NCBI GenBank assembly: GCA_029567325.1 | Contig: JAKQLF010000151.1 | Coordinates: forward strand, 1 to 39,495 | Direction: 5' to 3' | Length of the DNA stretch: 39,495 nt | DNA from: Bacteroidota bacterium | GTDB lineage: Bacteria > Bacteroidota > Bacteroidia > Chitinophagales > Saprospiraceae | In this document: positions 1 through 9,155 of the stretch, piece after piece | How positions within the stretch are numbered: the stretch's first letter is position 1 | Layout: every line of letters starts with the position of its first letter | Notes under the pieces: model-generated | Told to the model about the DNA's origin: nothing | Seen by the model: only the letters and a program-made list of their open reading frames with translations | Database searches by the model: none | Made by a program: the position numbers and the translations under genes

Positions 1-3000
1 TCTAGTATAAATATTCAAAATATAGATCTCACCTATGGAAATGTAATTAAAACTTCAGGTGATTTCATAATGGATAACCTGGACCAAGTTGATAAAAGCA
101 TCAATGCCACAATTACTAATATAACAACTAATCTTTCTGCACTAGACAGAGTTTTAGGAGATTTGACCATACCCAAAGATTTCAGCATTTATAAAAATAT
201 TTCAGGAGCAGCCAGCGCTAGTGGAAGTTTAAAAAACTTAAAAATACATTCCCTAGATCTCAATGTTGATAGAGACATAAGGTTAAGAACCAATGGTTAT
301 ATCAGCAATTTGACTGACATGGATCAATTGAATTTTGATTTGAAAATAGCTGAATTTAAGGCAAATGCCAAAAGATTGCCCATTCCTCCCAATGATAAAA
401 TCGCCCTCGACAGCTTAGGCCAAATGAGCTTTGCAGGATCCATCATTGGGAATCTAAAATCGCTGAAAATTGATGGTCTATTGAAATCTGAATTAGGCGC
501 TTTGAAGTCCGACATCAAAATAGACATTCCCAAAAATATGGAAGCATTAGCTTACAAAGGGAAATTAATGTTGCAAGATTTTCGCTTGGGAACTTTGATA
601 AGGAACAATGAAGTTGGCTCTGTTTCATTCGATGTAAATCTAGATGGAAAAGGCACAACACTACCAACATTAAATTCAAAAATAGATGGTGTTATTTCGG
701 CCTTTACTTTCAGAGATTACACTTATAATAATGTCCTGGTGGACGCCAAAATATCTGAAAGTACCATTGATGGAAAACTAAACTTAAATGATGATCTTGC
801 AAAGTTGGAATATAATGGCCAAATCATTTTAAAGGATGATTATGCGATGTTTAATTTTGATTTGAATGTTGATACCCTAAAACTGCAAGAATTGGATTTA
901 ATAGATAGGCCATTATATATGAGTGGTCAAATTCACTCAGCTTTCCAAATCCCAATTTCAGCAACCCAAAATAGTGTCCTTAAAATCAAAAATTTCAATT
1001 TTAGTAATCCAAATCAGTCTTTTCATGCTGATTCCATCGAAATAACTGGTATCAAAAATTTGGATACTGTATTGCTTAAAATGAATAGCAATTTCGGCCA
1101 TTTGGATTTGAAAGGAATTTACACTTTACAGGATCTTCCAAAAGCAATAAAAGGATTTATGAATCACCATTGGTCCACGGATAGCATGTTCGTAAATAAA
1201 ACATTCTCTTCAGAAAATATGCAAATTACTGGTTCTCTTTCCACCATCCAGCCGCTCGCTGTATTTCTTCAAGATACTTTTTTACAAGTCGGAAGAATTT
1301 CCGTAGATCTGAATACTTCTTTTGCTGATTATGCAACTAATGGATCTATAAAAATCGACAGCTTAATCCACAATGATGTTTTAATAGCACAATTAACCGC
1401 CAATGCAAAAACAGAAGATGGAAAAATTTATTTCAATCTACAAGCCCTCAACAATATATTGAAGGGAAAGAAAATCGATCTGATAGCTCTAGATAATCTG
1501 CTCGCAGATAAAAAAATTACTTCAACTTTTCTAGCTAGAGATGGCGACGATATTCCTCGGCTAAAATTTGAATTTATAACAAGTCAAGGCCCTCAGTTTT
1601 TAAATATTGCCATGAAGGACAGTTTCATTCTCAATCAAAAAGATTGGCTGGTAAACGAAAAAAATAACATCCGAATTTATAATGATCGATTTATCATAGA
1701 CCAATTTGCGATAACAGATCAGAATGAGTTTCTCACTGTTCAAAGCAGCAATTCAGGAGACAACATCAATGTGAATTTCAAAAATTTTGAAATCGGCCAG
1801 TTTACCACTTTTCTCACCTTGGAGCCTTCGAAATTTACTGGAAAGGTAAATGGAGATCTGGATGTCAATGACATCCCTACCAATCCATATTTCATCACCA
1901 ATTTAAAGATTGCCAATATGGTGTATGATTCCACTGCAGTAGGTGAGTTGGTCATTGCAGCAAATGTCAATCCAAATACTAAATTACTGACTACTGACTT
2001 CACTTTGATTGGCCCGACCAATGATGTAAAAGGTGGTGGTACTTATAATATATCCAACAAAGCAGCGAATTTCCAAATAGATTTAAACTCCTTGGATATG
2101 TTGATTTTAAATCCCTTTTTATCTGAAATCATGGTTGACAGTAAGGGGACCCTCTCTGGTAATGCTAGTCTCATGGGAAGTTTGGACAGGCCTGCTGTTA
2201 AAGGAGTTTTGACATTTGACAGCGTGACAACCACCATTGTTGCCAACAATGCTCGATATCAAATTGACGATCACACCATCACTTTTGATAACAATACAAT
2301 CGACATCGGCAATCTTAAGATAAAAGATGATGAAGGAAATACAGCCACCTTGACTGGAAAAATAAATCACAATTTCTTGGAGCAATTCTATCTAGACGTA
2401 GCTTTGAAAACTGATAAATTTACTTTTCTGAACACTACAGCAGAAGATAATCCAGTTTTCTTTGGGAAGGTTATTTTGGACGCTCGAGCAACGATCAAAG
2501 GAGACCCAGCCAAGCTCAATGTGGAAGTAGTGGCAACAACATTAAAAAATTCGACGATAACGCTTTCTCCTTTTGCTAGTGAAATGGTACTTATTGAAGA
2601 ACAATTTATAACTTACGGTAAACCAGAAGACTTTAAAGACCTCACCAACGAATATTTACTCAAATTAAACCGATTATTTCCTTTTGATGTCAACCTTTTA
2701 CTCAATGCTACGAAGGACGCTAATTTTACTTTTGTAATTGATCCAATATCGGGAGATAAAATCAAAGCAATTGGAAGTGGAAATTTGAATGTCAAATTAA
2801 AACCAGATGGTAGTCAGGAAATTTTTGGAATTTACACAGCTGATGAAGGTACTTATGATTTTTCCTACGGTGATTTCGTTTCTAAAAAATTTACAGTAAA
2901 ACCTGGAGGCACAGTAAGATTTGAGGGTAATCCGCTCAGTGCAGTATTGGATATTGACGCCGTTTATGACGTGTACACTTCTACTTATGAGTTGATAAAA

Positions 3001-3708
3001 AATGAAGTGGCCATCAGTGAATCTGAAACCGCTGCTGCAAAAAGACGGACAAATGTCAAAGTTTCGCTGTCCTTGGAAGGTACACTTTTGAACCCAAATA
3101 TTGCTTTAAATATTGAGGTTCCAGACTTACAATCCACTAATTTGGTTTCTGCCATTGACCGTAAGTTGACTGAACTGAGGAACAATCCAAACGAATTGAA
3201 TAATCAAGTATTTGGCTTATTGATATTTGACAGCTTTATTTTGTCTGACAATGTATCCAGCGGTTTTGATAACCTGGGAAACAATATCGCTTTAAAGAGT
3301 TTATCTAGTTTAGTTTCCAATCAGCTCAATAGATTTGCCAGCCAAGTAGTCAAAGGAGTGGATATCAATGTAAACGTAAATTCTTACGAGTCTGGTTATG
3401 TAAATGGCAATACAGGAGGAAATGTCACGGAAGTTGGATTAAAAGTGAGTAAGCAACTTTTCAATGATCGTTTGAGTTTTTCTGCCGGAGGGAATTTAGA
3501 CATCAATCAAGGCAATACCAGTGCTGGTTATTCTTCCTTTATTGGCGATTTTGTGTTGAATTACAAATTGACTGATGATGGCAGATATCAGATAAAAGTT
3601 TTTTCAAAATCTGACTATGATCGATTGCTCAACGCCAATACCAACCGCAATGGTATAAGTATATTTTTCAACCAATCCTTTGATTCAAAAACTGATGGTA
3701 AAAAATAG
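1..3708 (+). CDS. tamB: TamB-type translocation/assembly protein (5' truncated by window edge)
   Basis: The reading frame is open from base 1 and the first ATG, at 70, lies inside obvious TamB-type sequence, so the gene begins outside the window. About 1,235 residues are visible. They consist of repetitive amphipathic beta-strand sequence rich in Asn, Asp, Leu and Ile, as expected for the long periplasmic groove of AsmA/TamB-like proteins. The last ~350 residues have the typical DUF490 end: a G-x-Y-x-F-S-Y-G-like strand, a 'KPGGTVRFEGNPLSAVLDIDA' type segment, then a 'VFGLLIFDSFI' type segment near the C-terminus. TamB proteins bridge the inner and outer membranes and work with a TamA/TamL Omp85 partner in outer-membrane protein or lipid transport. 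That partner follows directly, and its start overlaps this stop, so the two are probably translationally coupled. The call is secure; the N-terminal anchor cannot be seen. Confidence 0.9.
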   Translation, partial: SSINIQNIDLTYGNVIKTSGDFIMDNLDQVDKSINATITNITTNLSALDRVLGDLTIPKDFSIYKNISGAASASGSLKNLKIHSLDLNVDRDIRLRTNGYISNLTDMDQLNFDLKIAEFKANAKRLPIPPNDKIALDSLGQMSFAGSIIGNLKSLKIDGLLKSELGALKSDIKIDIPKNMEALAYKGKLMLQDFRLGTLIRNNEVGSVSFDVNLDGKGTTLPTLNSKIDGVISAFTFRDYTYNNVLVDAKISESTIDGKLNLNDDLAKLEYNGQIILKDDYAMFNFDLNVDTLKLQELDLIDRPLYMSGQIHSAFQIPISATQNSVLKIKNFNFSNPNQSFHADSIEITGIKNLDTVLLKMNSNFGHLDLKGIYTLQDLPKAIKGFMNHHWSTDSMFVNKTFSSENMQITGSLSTIQPLAVFLQDTFLQVGRISVDLNTSFADYATNGSIKIDSLIHNDVLIAQLTANAKTEDGKIYFNLQALNNILKGKKIDLIALDNLLADKKITSTFLARDGDDIPRLKFEFITSQGPQFLNIAMKDSFILNQKDWLVNEKNNIRIYNDRFIIDQFAITDQNEFLTVQSSNSGDNINVNFKNFEIGQFTTFLTLEPSKFTGKVNGDLDVNDIPTNPYFITNLKIANMVYDSTAVGELVIAANVNPNTKLLTTDFTLIGPTNDVKGGGTYNISNKAANFQIDLNSLDMLILNPFLSEIMVDSKGTLSGNASLMGSLDRPAVKGVLTFDSVTTTIVANNARYQIDDHTITFDNNTIDIGNLKIKDDEGNTATLTGKINHNFLEQFYLDVALKTDKFTFLNTTAEDNPVFFGKVILDARATIKGDPAKLNVEVVATTLKNSTITLSPFASEMVLIEEQFITYGKPEDFKDLTNEYLLKLNRLFPFDVNLLLNATKDANFTFVIDPISGDKIKAIGSGNLNVKLKPDGSQEIFGIYTADEGTYDFSYGDFVSKKFTVKPGGTVRFEGNPLSAVLDIDAVYDVYTSTYELIKNEVAISESETAAAKRRTNVKVSLSLEGTLLNPNIALNIEVPDLQSTNLVSAIDRKLTELRNNPNELNNQVFGLLIFDSFILSDNVSSGFDNLGNNIALKSLSSLVSNQLNRFASQVVKGVDINVNVNSYESGYVNGNTGGNVTEVGLKVSKQLFNDRLSFSAGGNLDINQGNTSAGYSSFIGDFVLNYKLTDDGRYQIKVFSKSDYDRLLNANTNRNGISIFFNQSFDSKTDGKK

Positions 3709-5998
3709 CAATACTTATTATCCCTTTATTTTGGCTTTGGCCTTTATCTCCTTCTACTCTAGTTGCAGCTTGACCAGACGACTAGACCCAAAAGATCAGG
3801 TTTATATGGGTACAAAGCTCAAAATTTCTGACAAATCCAATGCCGCTTCTGTTGATCAATTTTATTTAATCAATACGGCAATACCGGTCAAATCCACCAA
3901 ACCTGGTTTAGGAAACATTTATGTAGGTTTATACAATTTATTTGATTCTACAGCTGAAACGGGTATTAAACATTGGATTAAAAATAAGTTGGGTAATAAA
4001 CCTGTGATTTATGATCATCAATTACTCAATAATACGAAAGCAAAGTTTACTTACTATTTAAATGGAAAAGGTTTTTTCGCCCATAATGTCAGCTGCGATA
4101 CGACAACAGAAGGTAGAAAAGTATACATGACTTGTAATATTGATTTGAATGAAAGATACACGATCGACAGCATCATATTTCCAGTGGATAGCACTTATGC
4201 AGCATTAAAATTGGATGAAAATCTGAAAAGAGCAGTCTTAAAAGAGGGCAGTTTTTATGATCGTGAAAAACTTGATTATGAAAGAAGCCGGATTACACAA
4301 TTGGCAGGAGATCTGGGTTTTGCGGAGTTTGGAACTGATAATGTATTCTATTATGTAGACACTGCAAAAAATAATAATGGCGTCGATTTATACGTGCAAA
4401 TTTTACCACCAACTGATTCGACCAATCACATAAGATATGTATTAGATTCAATCAACATTTTTCCCAATTACACACTCAATGATACTTTTAAAGTAACATT
4501 GAACAAAGCCCCTATTTCAAACACCATTAATATCTATGAATATAATCATTATCTCAATCATGATTTGATCAACCACATTATTTTGGAAAAGACGGATACT
4601 TTCTATCATCGTACCAATGAGCGGAAAACCATCAACCGTTTTCAGGATTTAGGTTTATTTAGGTTTATCAATATTGAAAATCGTCCCAATCCAAATGGTA
4701 AACCGGGCCATATGATTCAGAATATTTTATTATCTCCAGAGAAGATTCAAAATGTATCTGCAGAGTTTGAATTAAATAATAGGTCGGGGAATTTTTTGGG
4801 TACAGGTGCGTCTGTAAGGTATAGACATCGCAATCTTTTTGGACATGCTGAACAATTCAATGCGGCACTGAGTGGGCAAGTGGAGACTCAAATAGGCGGT
4901 GGTTTGAGTTTAATCAATTCATCAGATTTGACGGGAAGTGCAGAAATTTTATTGCCAAGATTGGTGCTTCCTTTTTTCAACATCAAAGAAGGTAAAACTT
5001 ATATTCCAAAAACCTCCTTAAAAACAAACTATACGTATCAAAGAAGAGCCCAGTATTACACGCTCAATAGTTTTGTGTATAAATATGGATATTTGTGGAA
5101 GGAGACAAGTAAAAAATATCACGAACTGTATCCATTGGTGATCAATCAAGTCAATGTGAGCAATAAGACCGCTGAATTTCAAGATCTGTTGGATAAAGAT
5201 GTCAGATTAAAAAGTTCATTTGATAATACTTTGATTGCAGGCATTCAATACAATTTCACTTATTCTGACCAATTGAGTATCACCGATAGGAAACATTTTT
5301 ATTTAAAGAATGAAACAGAGACTAGCGGAAATGTGCTCAATTTGATTTTGGGAGGCAATGCTGATGATCCAGTAAAAGTTGTAGGAATTAATTATGCACA
5401 ATTTTTCAAAAACACGATTGATTTGCGAAAATATTTGCCTGTTAAAAATGCAGATATTGCGATGAGATTATTGGTGGGCACAGCCTTTTCATATGGAAAT
5501 AGCCAAGAATTACCCTACATCAAACAGTACATCATTGGTGGATCCAATAGTGTCAGGGCATTTAGGTTACGAGGACTGGGACCTGGCAGCTTTGTTCCAG
5601 AAATCCCATCAGATAATAGTGGCTTTGCTTCCCAATTTGTGGATCAGACGGGAGACTTGAAATTAGAAATGAGCGTAGAGTATAGATTCCCCATTTTTCG
5701 GTTTTTCAAAGGAGCTGCTTTTGCAGATGCCGGGAATGTTTGGTTGATTCAAAGCACCGACAAGCCAGAAGGAGTTTTTAAATTTGACAATTTTCACAAG
5801 CAATTGGGAATCGGGGCAGGTTTGGGATTGCGTTTGGATTTCAACTTCTTTTTGATCAGAATGGATTTGGCATTTCCGTTGCGAGCACCTCAAAAGGATG
5901 CTGGATTTGTTTGGACAATAGATCAAATAAATCCATTTAATAAGGCATGGCGGCAGGAGAATTTGCGGTACAATTTAGGGATAGGGTATCCATTTTAG
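3695..5998 (+). CDS. tamL: TamL: lipoprotein-type TamA, Omp85/BamA family outer-membrane barrel
   Basis: This is a 767-aa protein. It opens with a basic n-region and a hydrophobic stretch ending in F-Y-S-S-C (Cys24), a lipobox-like site that would make it an outer-membrane lipoprotein, as described for the Bacteroidota TamL branch of TamA. POTRA-like sequence follows, including a 'YDREKLDYERSRITQLAGDLGF' type segment near residue 200. The C-terminal ~400 residues are a surface-antigen (D15/Omp85) barrel with a G-G-S-N-S-V-R-A-F-R-L-R-G-L-G-P motif around residue 620 and a typical C-terminal 'NLGIGYPF' ending in Phe. I chose ATG 3695 because the frame extension to 3680 begins with TTG and adds nothing to the signal peptide. 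The start overlaps tamB by 14 nt. Expected role: outer-membrane partner of TamB. Confidence 0.9.
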   Translation: MVKNSNTYYPFILALAFISFYSSCSLTRRLDPKDQVYMGTKLKISDKSNAASVDQFYLINTAIPVKSTKPGLGNIYVGLYNLFDSTAETGIKHWIKNKLGNKPVIYDHQLLNNTKAKFTYYLNGKGFFAHNVSCDTTTEGRKVYMTCNIDLNERYTIDSIIFPVDSTYAALKLDENLKRAVLKEGSFYDREKLDYERSRITQLAGDLGFAEFGTDNVFYYVDTAKNNNGVDLYVQILPPTDSTNHIRYVLDSINIFPNYTLNDTFKVTLNKAPISNTINIYEYNHYLNHDLINHIILEKTDTFYHRTNERKTINRFQDLGLFRFINIENRPNPNGKPGHMIQNILLSPEKIQNVSAEFELNNRSGNFLGTGASVRYRHRNLFGHAEQFNAALSGQVETQIGGGLSLINSSDLTGSAEILLPRLVLPFFNIKEGKTYIPKTSLKTNYTYQRRAQYYTLNSFVYKYGYLWKETSKKYHELYPLVINQVNVSNKTAEFQDLLDKDVRLKSSFDNTLIAGIQYNFTYSDQLSITDRKHFYLKNETETSGNVLNLILGGNADDPVKVVGINYAQFFKNTIDLRKYLPVKNADIAMRLLVGTAFSYGNSQELPYIKQYIIGGSNSVRAFRLRGLGPGSFVPEIPSDNSGFASQFVDQTGDLKLEMSVEYRFPIFRFFKGAAFADAGNVWLIQSTDKPEGVFKFDNFHKQLGIGAGLGLRLDFNFFLIRMDLAFPLRAPQKDAGFVWTIDQINPFNKAWRQENLRYNLGIGYPF

Positions 5999-6087
5999 AA
6001 AGCCATAAGCAAAATTAAACTTAAGGATATGATGAGTAATTTGAAATGATTTTAGTCAATCAAAATTTTCTCAAAATTTCGATTCCC

Positions 6088-6180
6088 TTATTTTTTCTTT
6101 TCGAATTCTAGCTTATAAATAATATACCCAAAACCAATGACCAAGTGTAACATCACTATTCCAAAAATGAAGGCATCCAT
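6088..6180 (-). CDS. Tiny single-pass membrane protein (30 aa), unknown
   Basis: A 31-codon ATG-to-TAA frame lies alone in the 467-bp spacer between tamL and the next gene. The product begins MDAFIFGIVMLHLVIGFGYI, runs on as a continuous hydrophobic helix to about residue 22, and ends in a charged tail with K-L-E-F-E-K-K-K. The shape (one helix, charged cytoplasmic-like tail, no disorder) is what is expected of a real small membrane protein rather than random AT-rich sequence. No ribosome-binding site or clear promoter was seen, which is not unusual in this phylum. I do not recognise the family. The rest of the 5999-6465 spacer shows only the promoter candidate listed separately. Confidence 0.45.
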   Translation of the reverse strand: MDAFIFGIVMLHLVIGFGYIIYKLEFEKKK

Positions 6181-6331
6181 TTATAGTAATTTAATACCAT
6201 AAAATTAAAGCATTTAAAGGTCAGGCAGTGTAACTCTAATCACCTAAAATGCCTACTTCCATTTATTCAACTTCGGATAAGTATATAGTTATTAAGAGAA
6301 CACTAGAGGTATAACCTAATCGCAAACGAAA

Positions 6332-6360
6332 TTGAAAGATGAATTTATCAGTTAAATTTG
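6332..6360 (+). promoter_or_regulatory. Candidate Bacteroidota-type promoter for the GT2 gene at 6466
   Basis: TTG at 6332-6334, an 18-nt spacer and TAAATTTG at 6353-6360 match the Bacteroidota -33/-7 pattern (TTG and TAnnTTTG). Transcription would start near 6364, giving a leader of about 100 nt before the ATG at 6466. Prediction from motif only. Confidence 0.35.
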
Positions 6361-6465
6361 CAGCAAGAAATTGGTTAAAACTATTAACTGAAAGTATACC
6401 TTTATCAATTAATCAAGAATTAACCAACTTTGTAAAAATATCATTCATAGGAATAAGTAAGGTTT

Positions 6466-7197
6466 ATGCAACCAAAAATATCATGTATCTGCATTACCCA
6501 CCAAAAAGACGAGTCTCTGCAAAGAGCCATCAACTGTTTTTTGGCTCAAACTTATGCCAACAAGGAATTGGTCATTTTATATGAAACTGAAGATGAAATT
6601 GCCAAAACAGTTTTAGATAAATACCAAACTACACCAACCATTTTCATCATTTGTGTATCCTTCGTTCCAAAATTATCATTGGGGGCTTTGAGAAATATTG
6701 CCATAGCCAAGTCTAGTGGTGAATACTTCTGTCAGTGGGACGACGACGATTGGTATTCTAGCAATAGATTGGAAACGCAAATGCAATTGATCGGACAAAA
6801 TAATGGGCTCCTACTGGATCAATGGTTTATTTTTGATCGTTCAGCTGCTCAAGCATATCTTTCCAACAAGCGTATTTGGGAGGGAAGTTTGTTGTGCAAA
6901 AAGACATTTAAAAAAGATGGAGATTTTTATCCGCCCATTGCCAAAGGAGAGGATACTGATTTAATCGATCAATTGACTGCCTCAACATCATTGGCAACAA
7001 TGTCTGCTCCGTATTTGTATATTTATGTTTACGATGGAAAAAATACGTGGGACAAAAGCCACTGGAATGCGATTTTTAATGCTTCTACTCCACTCACAAA
7101 ATGGCTATCGAAAGACATTGAATACATTTTAGATCAAAAATATAATGTTTTTGAGGCTTCCTATAGACTTGAGCAATTGTATCATAGTATCACGTAA
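6466..7197 (+). CDS. GT2 family glycosyltransferase
   Basis: This 243-aa cytoplasmic GT-A fold glycosyltransferase opens with a Rossmann-like strand (KISCICITHQ). The nucleotide-sugar/metal motif is W-D-D-D-D at residues 91-95, in the context G-E-Y-F-C-Q-W-D-D-D-D-W-Y. A later K-G-E-D-T-D segment probably carries the acceptor-side acidic residues. There are no membrane segments. It resembles the GT2 protein encoded at 11572-12291, which has the same W-D-D-D-D signature, so the two are likely related enzymes. The sugar and acceptor cannot be read from sequence. An overlapping frame from 6339 has no family features and is ignored. The gene is followed by a hairpin that may end its transcript. 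Confidence 0.85.
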   Translation: MQPKISCICITHQKDESLQRAINCFLAQTYANKELVILYETEDEIAKTVLDKYQTTPTIFIICVSFVPKLSLGALRNIAIAKSSGEYFCQWDDDDWYSSNRLETQMQLIGQNNGLLLDQWFIFDRSAAQAYLSNKRIWEGSLLCKKTFKKDGDFYPPIAKGEDTDLIDQLTASTSLATMSAPYLYIYVYDGKNTWDKSHWNAIFNASTPLTKWLSKDIEYILDQKYNVFEASYRLEQLYHSIT

Positions 7198-7232
7198 CAA
7201 TAGTTCGGAAATAGTTTTAAAAAAATTGTACA

Positions 7233-7260
7233 GACGAGAGATGAAAGACGAAAGATGAAA
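7233..7260 (+). repeat. Heptanucleotide tandem repeat, 4 units (GAYGARA)
   Basis: Bases 7233-7260 read as GACGAGA, GATGAAA, GACGAAA, GATGAAA: four consecutive 7-nt units, or two 14-nt units differing at one base. It lies in the 311-bp spacer between two glycosyltransferase genes. A different heptamer array is present at 33514. Confidence 0.75.
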
Positions 7261-7423
7261 GTTTATTAAGTAGTAAAAAATTATTTTTGACTGGAAAAAT
7301 AATTTTATTTTTCTCAATTTAGTTCTAAGCCAGAACTTTAAAAAAATAAAATGGCTTAAAAAAAGAAATACTATTACAATGAAAAGCAATGTTGAAGATT
7401 CTGAAAAATATTTTTGGGAGACT

Positions 7424-7474
7424 AAAAAAGGCCTTTTTCTTTCATACCTATGGCTATAGGTACATGCCTTTTTT
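7424..7474. terminator. Nested inverted repeat, probable terminator after the GT2 gene
   Basis: Outer arms AAAAAAGGC (7424-7432) and GCCTTTTTT (7466-7474) enclose a second hairpin with arms TACCTAT (7445-7451) and ATAGGTA (7456-7462) around a GGCT loop. The outer stem has A-rich 5' and T-rich 3' flanks, so it could terminate transcription in either direction. It sits 35 nt before the next start codon, so it may instead act as a leader structure for that gene. Confidence 0.5.
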
Positions 7475-7508
7475 CTTTATTCTTTCAACTTAACCGACTG
7501 ACTATTAA

Positions 7509-8195
7509 ATGAATATACCAAATACCATATTTCAAACCTGGAAAACAGATCAGATTCCAGACTATTTTCAAACATTTGCCGATTCATGGAAAAATCATCA
7601 GCCAAACTATGATTTCCAACTTTGGTCAGACGAAATGAATGAAACCTTTATCAGCGAAAACTATGCTGATTTCCTACCCATTTATAAAAGTTACCCGCAT
7701 AATATCCAAAGAGCGGACGCCATTAGATATTTCTTGTTGTACCATTTTGGTGGAATTTATGTTGACCTTGACATACTTTCACTCAAAAATATCAATCCAT
7801 TAATAGAAGATCTTGATTGTTTTTTTGGTATAGAAAGTACTGCTCATAATGCGATTTATAATACGCCCATGATTGCCAGCAATGCGTTGATGGGATGTGT
7901 GAAAAACCATGCTTTTTTTGAAAAAATTTTGGAGGAACTTTACCAACAAAACATTCATTCAAATGATCAAAACCAACTAGTGCTTCACTCCACCGGCCCA
8001 TTTATGCTCAATAGGGTTTTGAATAAATACCCTGCACCTGATGTTGTTTTAATTGACCCAAAATTTGTATCTCCACTGAGTTACCTAGAAGCAGAAACAT
8101 TTGTTAAAGATAATTTTGTTGGCATGTCAAGCCAATTGGCTTCGGCTTATTGCATCCATTTGCATTGGGGCAGCTGGTGGAAATCACAATCCTAA
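7509..8195 (+). CDS. OCH1-like glycosyltransferase (GT32, DXD sugar-binding)
   Basis: This 228-aa protein has the GT32/'Gly_transf_sug' layout. It starts I-P-N-T-I-F-Q-T-W-K, continues with N-I-Q-R-A-D (residues 65-70) and has the catalytic segment F-G-G-I-Y-V-D-L-D with the DXD at 86-88. A C-terminal H-L-H-W-G-S-W motif closes the fold, as in other members. There is no signal peptide or membrane helix, so it should act in the cytoplasm on a lipid-linked or protein-linked acceptor. It is one of three GT32 genes here (also 8196-9152 and 10904-11575). Its stop codon abuts the stop of the oppositely oriented GT32 gene with no spacer, suggesting a tail-to-tail rearranged duplication. The specific sugar is unknown. 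Confidence 0.85.
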   Translation: MNIPNTIFQTWKTDQIPDYFQTFADSWKNHQPNYDFQLWSDEMNETFISENYADFLPIYKSYPHNIQRADAIRYFLLYHFGGIYVDLDILSLKNINPLIEDLDCFFGIESTAHNAIYNTPMIASNALMGCVKNHAFFEKILEELYQQNIHSNDQNQLVLHSTGPFMLNRVLNKYPAPDVVLIDPKFVSPLSYLEAETFVKDNFVGMSSQLASAYCIHLHWGSWWKSQS

Positions 8196-9152
8196 TTAAA
8201 AATCAATTCCCTTTTTCACATACAAGCCTTCATTCGATGCTGAATTTTTCATTGAATTCCATTTCTGCTTATCTCTTAGGATCGATTTTGCGAAGCCATC
8301 CGTATTAAATGCTATAACTCGATCGTCTTGAAGACACCTTTCCCCCAACTGCTTGATATCCCTCCCACCATTAAAAAGGTCGTTTCCATATGAATCCATT
8401 CCTTGAATAAAAGTGAAACCTGCAATGGCTTCTGGTTCTGGATTTATCAAATTGCCGGCTAAATTAGTTACCCAAGAATTTGACCAATAGTGGATGGCAT
8501 AAGCGCCATTTTGAATCAGTTGAAGTTTCAAGTCAATAGATTCTGGACCATTTTTCACCAAAATATTTAAATACTCGGAATCATTGGGTACAGGTGAAAG
8601 CACATCTGCAGGGAAAATATAAGGGGCATGTTGTTTTAAATGAAGACACACTTTTGAAAGCAACAGAGGGCCTGTTGTCTCTAAAACATCAACATGAGCA
8701 TAAACAAGAGTTTGATCATTTTTTATCTCATTCAATACTTGGGCAAAAAAATCATTTTGAGGGCTAGAAGCCATCAGTGCGTTACTCACCATGTGCTTTC
8801 TATCTAAATCATGTGCATGTATTTCTGGCTCATATCCAAGAAGGATAGATCTATCCTCAATTAGATCATCAAAGGACCTGAGACACTCATAGTCGATATC
8901 GGCATACAAGCCCCCATAATGGTATAACAAAGCATACCTAAGAAAATCGGCACGTTGAATGGCATAAGGAAAACCTACGTATTTCTCTAGCAGGTCGGGA
9001 AAATGCTCTGTGATAAAATGAAGACCATCTTCATCATTCCAAAAACGATATTCCCAATCTGGGTGATGCCATTTCCAAGTATTGACATGATACCTCCAAG
9101 CAGGTGGCACTTCTGAAGTTTTCCAGGTCTGATGTATGATTTTAGGAATCAT
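8196..9152 (-). CDS. OCH1-like glycosyltransferase (GT32, DXD sugar-binding)
   Basis: This 318-aa GT32 protein begins M-I-P-K-I-I-H-Q-T-W-K. It carries A-I-Q-R-A-D-F-L-R-Y (residues 65-73) and the DXD motif in Y-G-G-L-Y-A-D-I-D (85-87), plus a C-terminal H-Y-W-S-N-S-W element. About 70 residues extend beyond that element (from roughly 250) compared with its two paralogs; I do not recognise the extension. It is the last gene of the leftward run, 3 nt after the FkbM methyltransferase stop, so it is very likely cotranscribed with it. Probable role: adding a sugar to the glycan or glycoconjugate built by this cluster. Confidence 0.85.
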   Translation of the reverse strand: MIPKIIHQTWKTSEVPPAWRYHVNTWKWHHPDWEYRFWNDEDGLHFITEHFPDLLEKYVGFPYAIQRADFLRYALLYHYGGLYADIDYECLRSFDDLIEDRSILLGYEPEIHAHDLDRKHMVSNALMASSPQNDFFAQVLNEIKNDQTLVYAHVDVLETTGPLLLSKVCLHLKQHAPYIFPADVLSPVPNDSEYLNILVKNGPESIDLKLQLIQNGAYAIHYWSNSWVTNLAGNLINPEPEAIAGFTFIQGMDSYGNDLFNGGRDIKQLGERCLQDDRVIAFNTDGFAKSILRDKQKWNSMKNSASNEGLYVKKGIDF

Positions 9153-9155
9153 TTA

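Noticed and set aside
6339-6584. Open frame overlapping the start of the GT2 gene at 6466
   Set aside because: Its sequence has no family features, and the overlapped frame encodes a clear glycosyltransferase.
7129-7389. Leftward hydrophobic open frame across the spacer after the GT2 gene
   Set aside because: It is built from A/T-tract codons (Phe, Leu, Ile, Lys) and overlaps the GT2 C-terminus, the usual look of a shadow frame in AT-rich DNA.
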